Shown in pieces: positions 1-6,474 of a DNA stretch of 8,126 bases. The notes under the pieces were generated by a model. The model did not search any database. It was not told where the DNA came from and saw only the letters and a program-made list of their open reading frames with translations. A program made the position numbers and the translations under genes. This DNA comes from an uncultured Acidimicrobiaceae bacterium. Its GTDB lineage: Bacteria; Actinomycetota; Acidimicrobiia; Acidimicrobiales; Microtrichaceae. Where the stretch lies: positions 1 through 8,126 of the forward strand of contig CALMLJ010000137.1 of NCBI GenBank assembly GCA_937868025.1, written 5' to 3'. Numbering within the stretch: position 1 is the first letter of the stretch; every line of letters begins with the position of its first letter.

Positions 1-1223
1 ATGAACAAGCCCACGTTCGCGAGCAGCGCTGCCGCCTCGAGCAACTCGCGTTCGTCGTGGCCGAGACCGTGACGGCCTTCGAGCCCGTCGAAGAGCTCGA
101 GCGCCAGCTCCGCCACCTGGAGCGAGTGGTCGGGATCCTCGTCGCACACCTCCATCAGGTGCTCGATGCTGCGGCGACGCAGGTCCGAGAGATGGTCGAG
201 CGACGCACCGTGCAACCGATTGTTGAGGTCGAACAACACGCCCTCGCGGAGCGCGTACTCACTGATGACCAGCGACTCGATGGCGAGCGAGTCCATCACC
301 TGCTCGAGGATGACCGCACCCCCGACGATGATGTCGGCCCTCCCCTTGTCGACCCCCTTGATCTCGGCTCGGGCCTCCGGGGTCTCCGCGGCGATCAGCC
401 GCTCGATCACCTCGCCGAGCGCCGCCCGGGTCAGGACGGCACCGTTGACCGACTGCTTGACCGAACCCTCGGCTGCCCGAGCAATGCCGAGGAGACTCTC
501 GATGGTCCCCGAGCTGCCGACCGCCACCTCGAACGGGTGTGCTGCGGCCTCGCGCACGAACGGCGCGAGCGTGGCGCGGACGAACCGGCGGGCCCGCTCG
601 ACCGACCGCTTCGACGTCACCCCGCCCTCGAAGAAGCGCTGGGTCATGCGGATCGCACCCAGCTTGAAACTGCGGCTCACCTGAACTTCGCCCCGGTGGC
701 CGACCAACAGCTCGGTGCTGCCACCACCGATGTCGCACAGGATCAACGGGGTGTCGTAGAGCGGCAGCGCCTGCAGCACGCCGAGGTGGATGAGACGCGC
801 CTCCTCGTGGCCGGCGATGACCTCGACGTCGATGCCTGCCTCGTCCTGCGCCCGCCGGATGAAGTCGTTGCGGTTCTCGGCCTCCCGCACCGCCGACGTG
901 GCCACCGCCTCGACGGGGGCGCCGTACGTGTCGACCACACTCCGACACCGAGCGAGCGCCGCCACCCCACGATCGATGGCGCCCGGGGTGAGGTGCTTGA
1001 GCTGGTCGTCGCCGGACTCACCCAGCCGCACCATCTCCTTGTGGCGGGTGATGACCTCGAACCGGCCGTCGGGTGCCATGCGCGCCACGACCATGTGGAC
1101 CGAGTTCGTCCCGATGTCGATCGCCGCCAACACGTCGGGCACCGAGCGCCGTGGATCGGAACTCGGCCGCTCCACCTCGGTCCCGGCGGTAGCGTCGACG
1201 GAAGGATGTACCCGATCAGTCAC
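1..1223 (-). CDS. Ppx/GppA family phosphatase (exopolyphosphatase / pppGpp phosphatase), 3' end cut by window edge
   Basis: Reading the minus strand from a GTG at 1223 gives 407 codons open to the window edge. Seen: an ASKHA-fold phosphate-1 motif, AIDIGTNS (residues 34-41), the acidic segment GHEEARL (138-144) matching the catalytic Glu region of Ppx, and the phosphate-2 motif CDIGGGSTEL (163-172). GSSGTIESLLGIA (236-248) and an all-helical HD-like C-terminal part from about 345 follow. The family hydrolyses the terminal phosphate of polyphosphate and/or pppGpp in the cytosol, linking phosphate storage and the stringent response; which substrate applies here cannot be told. The GTG at 1223 is chosen because it follows GGGAG, although that purine run directly abuts the start. 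GTGs at residues 17, 28 or 31 are alternatives, since the first 30 residues are unconserved-looking. In the HD-like part the usual His-Asp/Glu pair is replaced by Ala-Asn (LLANVG, 400-405). Divergent from rsgA. Confidence 0.93.
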   Translation of the reverse strand, partial: MTDRVHPSVDATAGTEVERPSSDPRRSVPDVLAAIDIGTNSVHMVVARMAPDGRFEVITRHKEMVRLGESGDDQLKHLTPGAIDRGVAALARCRSVVDTYGAPVEAVATSAVREAENRNDFIRRAQDEAGIDVEVIAGHEEARLIHLGVLQALPLYDTPLILCDIGGGSTELLVGHRGEVQVSRSFKLGAIRMTQRFFEGGVTSKRSVERARRFVRATLAPFVREAAAHPFEVAVGSSGTIESLLGIARAAEGSVKQSVNGAVLTRAALGEVIERLIAAETPEARAEIKGVDKGRADIIVGGAVILEQVMDSLAIESLVISEYALREGVLFDLNNRLHGASLDHLSDLRRRSIEHLMEVCDEDPDHSLQVAELALELFDGLEGRHGLGHDERELLEAAALLANVGLF

Positions 1224-1234
1224 CTCCCGAGCGT

Positions 1235-2260
1235 ATGACCAACCACGACACCCTCCGGCCACTCGGTTGGAACGAGCCCGTCGCCGACGTCGTGGCGCCA
1301 CTGCTGACCGGCGATCACCTCGAACCGGGCCGCATCGTCCGAGTCGACCGCGGCGAGGTCGATGTCGCGGTGGGTGTCGGCCCCGACGACGTGATCCGGG
1401 CCACGAACACCACGTCGTCGAAGGACTGCGTCGCCGGCGACTGGGTCGTGCTCGACCGGGCCCAGGCGCGGGTCGAGGCCGTTGCGCCGAGACTCACCGC
1501 GTTCACCCGCCGTTCGGCTCGCGGCGCCCGGGTTGCCCAGACCCTCGCGGCGAACATGGACGTCGTCCTGGTCGTCCAAGGCCTCGACCCCGGCGTCAAC
1601 GTGCGACGGCTCGAGCGGGAACTCGTGCTCGCCCACCAGAGCGGGGCGACCCCGATCGTTGTGCTCACCAAGACCGACGCGGTCGACGCTGCGTTCATCG
1701 AGTCCTCGCTGGCGGCGGCGCGTCGGAGCGCCCCCGGCGTGGAGGTGGTGGCGGTCTCCAACCGCGACCGGTCCGGCTTCGACCAACTCGATCGCCTGGT
1801 GCGGCCCGGGCGGACATTCGCGCTGCTCGGGTCGTCCGGCGTCGGCAAGTCCACGCTCGTCAACAGCTTCGCCGGCGAGACGATCATGCTCGAGGGCGAG
1901 ATCCGCGACGGCGACGGCAAGGGCCGTCACACCACCACCGCGGCACGGCTCCTCCACCTCGCCGACGGGCGGCTCCTGCTCGACACACCCGGCACCCGGT
2001 CGCTGGCGCTGTGGGAATCGTGGGAAGGCCTCGCAGACACGTTTCCCGAGGTCGAGACAGCCGCGGAGGACTGCCAGTTCGCCGACTGCTTCCACGAGAA
2101 CGAACCGGGCTGCGCGGTGATTGCCGCGGTGGCGGACGGCACGATCCCCGCCGATCGTCTCGACAGCTGGCGCCACCTCCGTGAGGAGATGGAGCAACTC
2201 GACGGGCACCTCGTCGACCAGCAGCGCAAGGCCGAGCGAACCGGCCGCCCGCCGCGCTGA
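1235..2260 (+). CDS. rsgA: Small ribosomal subunit biogenesis GTPase RsgA (YjeQ family)
   Basis: A 341-residue protein with every hallmark of RsgA, the GTPase that binds the 30S subunit late in assembly and hydrolyses GTP on release. An N-terminal OB-fold-like region (about 30-85) precedes a circularly permuted GTPase domain. In order, this has G4 TKTD (145-148), the Walker A/G1 loop GSSGVGKS (199-206), the G2-region GRHTTT (230-235) and G3 DTPG (250-253). The C-terminal zinc-binding element is complete, with spacing C-x4-C-x-H-x5-C at C280, C285, H287 and C293, and is followed by a helical tail. Length is normal for the family. The ATG at 1235 gives the expected N-terminus (LGWNEPVA near residue 10). 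No SD is visible just upstream, so the transcript may be leaderless or start inside the divergent ppx gene. It is convergent with the IclR gene, with one base between the stops. Confidence 0.96.
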   Translation: MTNHDTLRPLGWNEPVADVVAPLLTGDHLEPGRIVRVDRGEVDVAVGVGPDDVIRATNTTSSKDCVAGDWVVLDRAQARVEAVAPRLTAFTRRSARGARVAQTLAANMDVVLVVQGLDPGVNVRRLERELVLAHQSGATPIVVLTKTDAVDAAFIESSLAAARRSAPGVEVVAVSNRDRSGFDQLDRLVRPGRTFALLGSSGVGKSTLVNSFAGETIMLEGEIRDGDGKGRHTTTAARLLHLADGRLLLDTPGTRSLALWESWEGLADTFPEVETAAEDCQFADCFHENEPGCAVIAAVADGTIPADRLDSWRHLREEMEQLDGHLVDQQRKAERTGRPPR

Positions 2261-2261
2261 C

Positions 2262-2909
2262 TCAGAGAAGGGCTTCGAGAGCGCGGGCCGCCGCGACGAC
2301 CTCGGCACCGTGGCGCTTGCCGGGGCTGCGACCGATGCGGTCGATCGGACCGGACACGCTGATGGCAGCGACGATCGTTCCGGCACGATCGAGTACCGGC
2401 GCCGACACGGATGCGACACCGGGCGCACGGTCCTCGACCGATTCGATCCAGCCGCCTCGGCTCGGGGCCTCACCCGACAGCAGGCGCCCACCCGACCCCA
2501 CACCGATGGGCAGCGTCGCACCGGGCGCCACGATCGTCCGCAACTCGTGCGGCGAGTCGAGCGCAGCGACGCACACCCGGTGGCCGCCCTGCCGGACGTA
2601 CAGCTGGGCCGACTCCCCCGAGAGGTCACGGAGCTCGGCCAGGACCGGCTCGGCCAGCTCGGCCAACGGCAGTGCCGCCGCTGCGGCCCGACCCAGGCCG
2701 ACGAGCCGGGAGCCGAGGTGGTACCGACCGTCGTGGTCCCGGCCGACGAGCCCGTGGGCTTCGAGCGCAGTGGCCAGGCGGTGCGTCGTCGAACGGGACA
2801 ACCCCGATCGCTCCACGAGCTCCGCCAAGGTGCTGGGGCGCGCTTCCAGGTGCGCCAGCAACCCCATGGCCTTGTCGAGCACCCCGATGCCGCTTATGCT
2901 GTGTTCCAC
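2262..2909 (-). CDS. IclR-family transcriptional regulator, NdgR/LtbR-like, probable leuCD regulator
   Basis: A 215-residue IclR protein starting at GTG 2909. Its N-terminus (SGIGVLDKAMGLLAHLEA) and winged helix-turn-helix (about 27-65, with the recognition-helix region LSRSTTHRLATALE) resemble actinobacterial NdgR/AreB/LtbR. Those proteins are known to sit divergently from leuCD and control it and other amino-acid genes. The effector-binding domain shows GESAQLYVRQG (98-108), RVCVAA (111-116) and a strongly family-like RAPGVASVSAPV (161-172) and SVSGPIDR (184-191). IclR proteins are usually near 240-250 residues. From memory of NdgR-type sequences, about 20-25 residues that normally lie between GSGGRLL (138-144) and RGGW (151-154) are missing here, while both flanks are preserved. 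The 49-bp gap to leuC holds an inverted repeat that is the obvious operator and overlaps this gene's own promoter region, so autoregulation is likely. It could be called ltbR or ndgR, but orthology is inferred. Confidence 0.9.
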   Translation of the reverse strand: MEHSISGIGVLDKAMGLLAHLEARPSTLAELVERSGLSRSTTHRLATALEAHGLVGRDHDGRYHLGSRLVGLGRAAAAALPLAELAEPVLAELRDLSGESAQLYVRQGGHRVCVAALDSPHELRTIVAPGATLPIGVGSGGRLLSGEAPSRGGWIESVEDRAPGVASVSAPVLDRAGTIVAAISVSGPIDRIGRSPGKRHGAEVVAAARALEALL

Positions 2910-2924
2910 CAGATGAGACTATCG

Positions 2925-2939
2925 TCCCATATATTGGGA
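2925..2939. promoter_or_regulatory. Candidate IclR (NdgR/LtbR-like) operator and overlapping leuC promoter
   Basis: The sequence reads TCCCA TATAT TGGGA: two perfect 5-bp inverted arms (2925-2929 and 2935-2939) around a 5-bp AT-rich centre, in an otherwise GC-rich window. It lies midway in the gap between the divergent IclR and leuC starts. TATATT at 2930-2935 is a good -10 hexamer for leuC and would place the transcript start near 2942, about 17 nt before the ATG; I see no convincing -35. On the other strand GATAGT (2922-2917) is a weaker -10 that would give the IclR gene an almost leaderless mRNA. A protein bound to the repeat would block both promoters. The assignment to the adjacent IclR protein is inferred from position and family habit. 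Confidence 0.65.
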
Positions 2940-2958
2940 TAGCAAGCGAGAACCACCC

Positions 2959-4365
2959 ATGAGCGAACCACGCACCCTGAGCCAGAAGGTGTGGGACCGA
3001 CATGTCGTCCGCCAGGTCGACGGCGAGCCCGACCTGCTGTTCATCGACCTCCACCTCGTCCACGAGGTCACCAGCCCCCAGGCGTTCGACGGCCTCCGCA
3101 TCAACCACCGCCGGCCCCGCCACCCCGAGCTCACGGTGGCCATCGAGGACCACAACATCCCCACGGCGAACATCGACCAGCCCATCGCCGACCCCATCTC
3201 GAAGCGCCAGCTCGAAGTGCTCGCCGAGAACACCAAGGAATTCGGCATCCTCCACTTCCCCATGGGCCACGCCAACAACGGCATCGTCCACGTGGTCGGA
3301 CCGGAGCAGGGCATGACCATGCCCGGCATGACCATCGTCTGCGGCGACAGCCACACCGCCACCCACGGCGCGTTCGGCGCGCTGGCGTTCGGCATCGGCA
3401 CGTCGGAGGTCGAGCACGTGCTCGCCACCCAGACGCTCAGCCAGCCCCGCCTCGGCACGCTCGCCCTCACCGTCAACGGCGAGCTGCCGGCGGGCAGCAC
3501 CGCCAAGGACATCATCCTGGCGATCCTCGCCCGCATCGGCACCGGCGGCGGCATCGGCTACGTCGCCGAGTACCGCGGCGCCGCCATCGAAGCCCTCTCC
3601 ATGGAGGGCCGCATGACGGTCTGCAACATGTCGATCGAGGCCGGCGCCAAGGCCGGGCTCATCGCCCCCGACCAGATCACCTACGACTACCTCCAGGGTC
3701 GGCCCTACGCGCCGAAGGGCGACGCCTGGGAAGCGGCGCTCGCCGACTGGGCGACGCTCCGCACCGACGACGACGCGGTGTTCGACAAGGAAGTCGTCTT
3801 CGACGCCGCCGAGATCACGCCCCACATCAGCTGGGGCACCAACCCCGGTCAGGTCATCAAGATGGACGGGCGCATCCCCTCCCCCGACGAGTTCGCCGAC
3901 CCGACCGAACGCAACGCCGCCGAGCGTGCGCTCGAGTACATGGATCTGCAGGCCGGTACGCCGATCAAGGACGTCGGCGTCGACGTCGTGTTCATCGGCA
4001 GCTGCACCAACAGCCGCATCGAGGACATGCGGGCCGCCGCCGCCGTCGCCAAGGGGCACAAGGTCGCTTCGGGCATCACGACCTACGTCGTGCCCGGCAG
4101 CCACATCGTCAAGGCGCAGGCCGAGGCCGAGGGTCTCGACGTGATCTTCAAGGAGGCCGGCTTCGACTGGCGCGAGCCCGGGTGCTCGATGTGCCTGGCC
4201 ATGAACCCCGACAAGCTGGAGCCGGGCCAGCGCAGCGCCTCGACCTCCAACCGCAACTTCGAGGGCCGGCAGGGCCGCGGTGGCCGCACCCACCTCGTCT
4301 CCCCCGCCGTCGCGACCGCCACGGCCATCAAGGGCCACTTCGCCACCCCCGACGATCTGTCCTGA
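2959..4365 (+). CDS. leuC: 3-isopropylmalate dehydratase large subunit LeuC
   Basis: A 468-residue protein, typical length for bacterial LeuC. With LeuD it isomerises 2-isopropylmalate to 3-isopropylmalate, the second committed step of leucine synthesis, in the cytosol. Seen: the N-terminal [12 protein letters not shown], the substrate-site loop [16 protein letters not shown] (103-118), [14 protein letters not shown] (128-141), and the three [4Fe-4S] cysteines C349 ([10 protein letters not shown]), C409 and C412 (GCSMC). The C-terminal [20 protein letters not shown] (431-450) is the usual aconitase-family arginine-rich loop. The ATG at 2959 gives the standard N-terminus. Only a weak purine stretch (GCGAGAA) precedes it. 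It is divergent from the IclR regulator, whose candidate operator overlaps the presumed promoter. Its TGA overlaps the ATG of a 27-codon ORF that runs into leuD. Confidence 0.98.
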   Translation: MSEPRTLSQKVWDRHVVRQVDGEPDLLFIDLHLVHEVTSPQAFDGLRINHRRPRHPELTVAIEDHNIPTANIDQPIADPISKRQLEVLAENTKEFGILHFPMGHANNGIVHVVGPEQGMTMPGMTIVCGDSHTATHGAFGALAFGIGTSEVEHVLATQTLSQPRLGTLALTVNGELPAGSTAKDIILAILARIGTGGGIGYVAEYRGAAIEALSMEGRMTVCNMSIEAGAKAGLIAPDQITYDYLQGRPYAPKGDAWEAALADWATLRTDDDAVFDKEVVFDAAEITPHISWGTNPGQVIKMDGRIPSPDEFADPTERNAAERALEYMDLQAGTPIKDVGVDVVFIGSCTNSRIEDMRAAAAVAKGHKVASGITTYVVPGSHIVKAQAEAEGLDVIFKEAGFDWREPGCSMCLAMNPDKLEPGQRSASTSNRNFEGRQGRGGRTHLVSPAVATATAIKGHFATPDDLS

Positions 4366-4448
4366 TGACCTCGATCACTTCGCTGAGGTTCGGCCTCCTT
4401 CGTCGGCCTTCTAGCGCTCCGTTCCTCGGTAAGGAGAATCAACCATGA
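4365..4448 (+). CDS. Possible 27-codon coupling peptide bridging leuC and leuD
   Basis: The ATG shares its A with the leuC stop (TGATG, 4363-4367), and the TGA overlaps the leuD start (ATGA, 4445-4448), so this frame exactly spans the 79-nt intergenic gap. The peptide has 27 residues, begins [14 protein letters not shown], contains four leucines and ends GKENQP. Its codons (CTT, CGT, CCT, TCT) are unlike the GC-ending codons of its neighbours. That argues against a conserved functional protein and for either a coupling or leader ORF or chance within a spacer. CTCCTT (4395-4400), inside the ORF, is the exact complement of the leuD SD AAGGAG (4431-4436), so a ribosome crossing this ORF could expose the leuD start. 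ACCTC/GAGGT arms near 4368-4389 form a small second hairpin. Translation is unproven. Confidence 0.3.
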   Translation: MTSITSLRFGLLRRPSSAPFLGKENQP

Positions 4449-5038
4449 AAGCCGTACAGATCATCTCGGGCACCGCAGTGCCGCTCGACCGTTCCGACGT
4501 CGACACCGATCAGATCATCCCCTCGGATTGGCTCAAGCGCGTCGAGCGCACCGGCTTCGAGAAGGGCCTCTTCTCGGAGTGGCGCGACGACCCGGCGTTC
4601 GTCATGAACCAGGAGCAGTACCAGGGCGCGAGCATCCTCGTCGCCGGCCCCAACTTCGGCACCGGCTCCAGCCGCGAGCACGCGGTGTGGGCCATCCAGC
4701 AGGCCGGGTTCGAAGCCGTCGTCTCGCCGCGTTTCGGTCCGATCTTCGTGAACAACGCGACCAACTGCGGGCTCCTGCCCATCGCCGTCAGCCACGAGGT
4801 CGGCGAGCAGTTGCTCCGGGCGATCGAGGCCGACCCCACCCTCGAGATCACCATCGACGTGCAGCGCAAGACGCTCGAGGCGCCGAGCATCGGGCTGTCG
4901 GTCGAGTTCCCCCTCGACGACTCCATCCAGCACCGCCTGCTGAACGGCCTCGACGACATCGGCATCACGCTCACCCACGCCGACGACATCACCGAGTTCG
5001 AGGGCCACCGCCCCGCCTGGATGCCGGCCACCGCCTGA
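4445..5038 (+). CDS. leuD: 3-isopropylmalate dehydratase small subunit LeuD
   Basis: A 197-residue protein, normal for LeuD, the swivelling subunit that pairs with the iron-sulfur subunit LeuC to complete the isopropylmalate isomerase active site. Diagnostic features are the N-terminal GTAVPLDRSDVDTDQIIPSDWLK (about 9-31), the substrate-specificity loop region RTGFEKGLFSEWR (35-47), and the signature GPNFGTGSSREHAVWAI (68-84). Also diagnostic is SPRFGPIFVNNATNCGLLP (94-112). The ATG at 4445 is preceded by a strong SD, AAGGAG (4431-4436), at 8-nt spacing; it is the best ribosome binding site in the window. The SD could be masked by pairing to CTCCTT 31 nt upstream. The gene is co-oriented with leuC and surely co-transcribed. 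A large hairpin follows about 25 nt after its stop. Confidence 0.98.
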   Translation: MKAVQIISGTAVPLDRSDVDTDQIIPSDWLKRVERTGFEKGLFSEWRDDPAFVMNQEQYQGASILVAGPNFGTGSSREHAVWAIQQAGFEAVVSPRFGPIFVNNATNCGLLPIAVSHEVGEQLLRAIEADPTLEITIDVQRKTLEAPSIGLSVEFPLDDSIQHRLLNGLDDIGITLTHADDITEFEGHRPAWMPATA

Positions 5039-5062
5039 CCCTCGACTCCGACAGCTCCAACC

Positions 5063-5121
5063 CCAGGGTTTTGCGGGTAGTTGTCCTCACCTCCTGGGGA
5101 CAGGTACCCGCAGAACTCGGG
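5063..5121 (+). other. Large imperfect RNA hairpin with a competing stem, between leuD and the DUF952 gene
   Basis: The lower and middle stem pairs TTTTGCGGGTA (5069-5079) with TACCCGCAGAA (5105-5115), 11 pairs with one G-U. After a single G-G mismatch, TTGTCCTC (5081-5088) pairs with GGGGACAG (5096-5103), leaving a 7-nt loop. Weaker outward pairing reaches 5063-5121. In addition CCCCAGG (5061-5067) is perfectly complementary to CCTGGGG (5093-5099). That stem would disrupt the upper stem or form a pseudoknot with the lower one. No U-tract follows on either strand, so a classical Rho-independent terminator is not supported. Possible roles are 3'-end protection of the leuCD mRNA, a regulatory leader for the next gene (its first ATG is 2 nt after the stem), or a palindromic repeat element. 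Confidence 0.7.
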
Positions 5122-5123
5122 CC

Positions 5124-5501
5124 ATGGGCGCGAAACTGGTCGCCATGGCCGAGTCGAGCGTTCCCGAGCACCAGATCCTGCACCTCATCAGCTCCGCCGA
5201 CTGGGCCGCGGCTCAGTCGTCGGGCGTCATCGCACCGCCCTCGCTCGCCGAGGAGGGGTTCGTGCACTGCTGCACCGAGGCGCAGCTCGCCGGTGTCCTC
5301 GAGCGTTACTACGCCGGCCGCGACGACATGCTCGCCCTCACGATCGACCCGACCGCGCTCGGCGATGCCGACCTGAAGTGGGAGGCCCCGTCACACCCCG
5401 ACGGGTCGCCCAACACCGAGGCCGAGGAGTCGCAGCGATACCCCCATGTGTACGGCCCGATCCCCGTCGCTGCCGTGGTCAGCCAGCACCCGGTCCCGTG
5501 A
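5124..5501 (+). CDS. DUF952 family protein
   Basis: A protein of 125 residues from ATG 5124, or 118 from the in-frame ATG at 5145. The conserved parts of the DUF952 family are visible: ILHLISSADW (18-27) as the first strand and helix, IAPPSLAEEGFVHCCT (36-51) with its His-Cys, the short helix ERYYAGRDDMLALTID (60-75), and the C-terminal RYPHVYGPIPVAAV (105-118). DUF952 proteins are small cytosolic domains of unknown function with a suggested resemblance to ADP-ribosyltransferase-like folds; I assign no activity. The family usually begins close to the ILHLI strand, so the start at 5145 is plausible, but neither start has a clear SD. ATG 5124 abuts the base of the large hairpin. The 3' end overlaps the convergent EEP gene by 23 bp. 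Confidence 0.85.
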   Translation: MGAKLVAMAESSVPEHQILHLISSADWAAAQSSGVIAPPSLAEEGFVHCCTEAQLAGVLERYYAGRDDMLALTIDPTALGDADLKWEAPSHPDGSPNTEAEESQRYPHVYGPIPVAAVVSQHPVP

Positions 5502-6474
5502 GGTCGGACCGCACGGCGTAGGTCGCGGAGATCCCACGGTGGTCGCTGCCGGCGACCTCGACATCGACGATCGACTCTGGAGCCAACTGACCACGCGAGA
5601 GCGAGTGGTCGATGCCGAGCAGCCGCACCGCACCGTCGAGGCCGAACTGACGCGGACCCCACGTCCGGGACAATCCGTGCCCGAGGTCGTCGTGCGCATC
5701 GACGAAGCCACGGTCGAGCAGTCGGCGGAACGGACCGTTCCACGGTCCTGCGTTGAAGTCCCCGATCGCGATCACGTCGTCCGCATCGGTCGCGACGCGA
5801 TCGATGGCGTCGAACTCTCGCTCCCACGTGTCGATCGTTCCCCTCGCGTGTGGGGCCGAGGTGTGCACGGCGAGCACGAGCACCTTCCGTCCACCGACGA
5901 TCACGGTCGCCGACGGCAGGTCCACGCCGCCGTGACGTCGGATGCCCTGGTCAGCGACGGGGAGGCGCGTCAGCAGCACGTTGTCGGTCTCGCGGACGAG
6001 GGTCGGGTAACGCTGCAGCAACCCCGAGCGCTGCAGCGCCGCCTCGAAGCGCACCGTCATCTCGCTCAGGACGACGACGTCGGCGTCACTCTCGACGGCG
6101 GCACGGAGGCCGGCATCAGGGTCACGATTCGACTTGAGGACGTTCGATGCGAACACCGTGAGTCGCGCCGATGATGCCGCCCACGCCGGTTCGGCCGCCG
6201 GAGTCGTCACGGACACCACCAACACCGAGCCGGCGATGGTGGGGGCCAACGCCGCTAGGGCCGGAATCCAGTCACGACGTATGACTGACACCGCGAACAC
6301 TCCCAGCGCCACCACCACGATCAGCGGCAGCAGCCCCTGAGCCGCGATCACGCTGGGTGCCGGGGACCAGTCCAACAACACGGTGAGCACGACGAAGGAG
6401 GTCGTCGCAACCCCGAACCAGGTCAGGAAGGTCGCCACGTAGGACGGCACGGTCCAGCGTCTCGACACCGGCAT
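5479..6474 (-). CDS. Membrane-anchored endonuclease/exonuclease/phosphatase (EEP) family protein, second tandem copy
   Basis: A 331-residue protein starting at ATG 6474, whose A is shared with the TGA of the upstream paralogue (TGATG). Three hydrophobic helices (about 12-34, 42-64 and 70-92), with RR near the N-terminus and IRRD between helices 2 and 3, predict an N-in topology and an outward-facing catalytic domain from about 103 on. EEP (DNase I-like) motifs are complete: N111, E138 in VVLSEM (metal ligand), H204 in AVHTSAP, IGDFN (237-241), GIDHSLSR (287-294) and GSDHR (309-313). The substrate is unknown; the superfamily includes nucleases, lipid phosphodiesterases and phosphatases. A longer in-frame extension upstream to 6645 is rejected because it overlaps the paralogue's catalytic core. 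The C-terminus runs 23 bp into the convergent DUF952 gene. Confidence 0.92.
   Translation of the reverse strand: MPVSRRWTVPSYVATFLTWFGVATTSFVVLTVLLDWSPAPSVIAAQGLLPLIVVVALGVFAVSVIRRDWIPALAALAPTIAGSVLVVSVTTPAAEPAWAASSARLTVFASNVLKSNRDPDAGLRAAVESDADVVVLSEMTVRFEAALQRSGLLQRYPTLVRETDNVLLTRLPVADQGIRRHGGVDLPSATVIVGGRKVLVLAVHTSAPHARGTIDTWEREFDAIDRVATDADDVIAIGDFNAGPWNGPFRRLLDRGFVDAHDDLGHGLSRTWGPRQFGLDGAVRLLGIDHSLSRGQLAPESIVDVEVAGSDHRGISATYAVRSDLTGPGAG

Noticed and set aside
57..1238. Long plus-strand open frame antisense to ppx/gppA
   Set aside because: Its translation is Arg/Asp/His-rich and matches no family, whereas the minus strand encodes a full set of Ppx/GppA motifs. It is a high-GC shadow frame.
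1220..2629. Long minus-strand open frame across rsgA and the IclR gene
   Set aside because: It is antisense to rsgA, overlaps the real IclR frame and has low-complexity Arg/Gly content with no recognisable motif.
2626..4338. 570-codon minus-strand frame opposite leuC
   Set aside because: It is the longest open frame in the window but only mirrors leuC codons (Val/Gly/Asp/Ala repeats); leuC on the plus strand is unambiguous.
2991..4448. 485-codon plus-strand frame inside leuC
   Set aside because: Most of it is an Arg/His/Pro-rich out-of-frame reading of leuC. Only its last 27 codons, after leuC ends, are kept as a possible bridging ORF.
5063..5121. Rho-independent terminator for leuCD
   Set aside because: The stem is strong, but no run of T follows on the plus strand or, for the opposite direction, on the minus strand.
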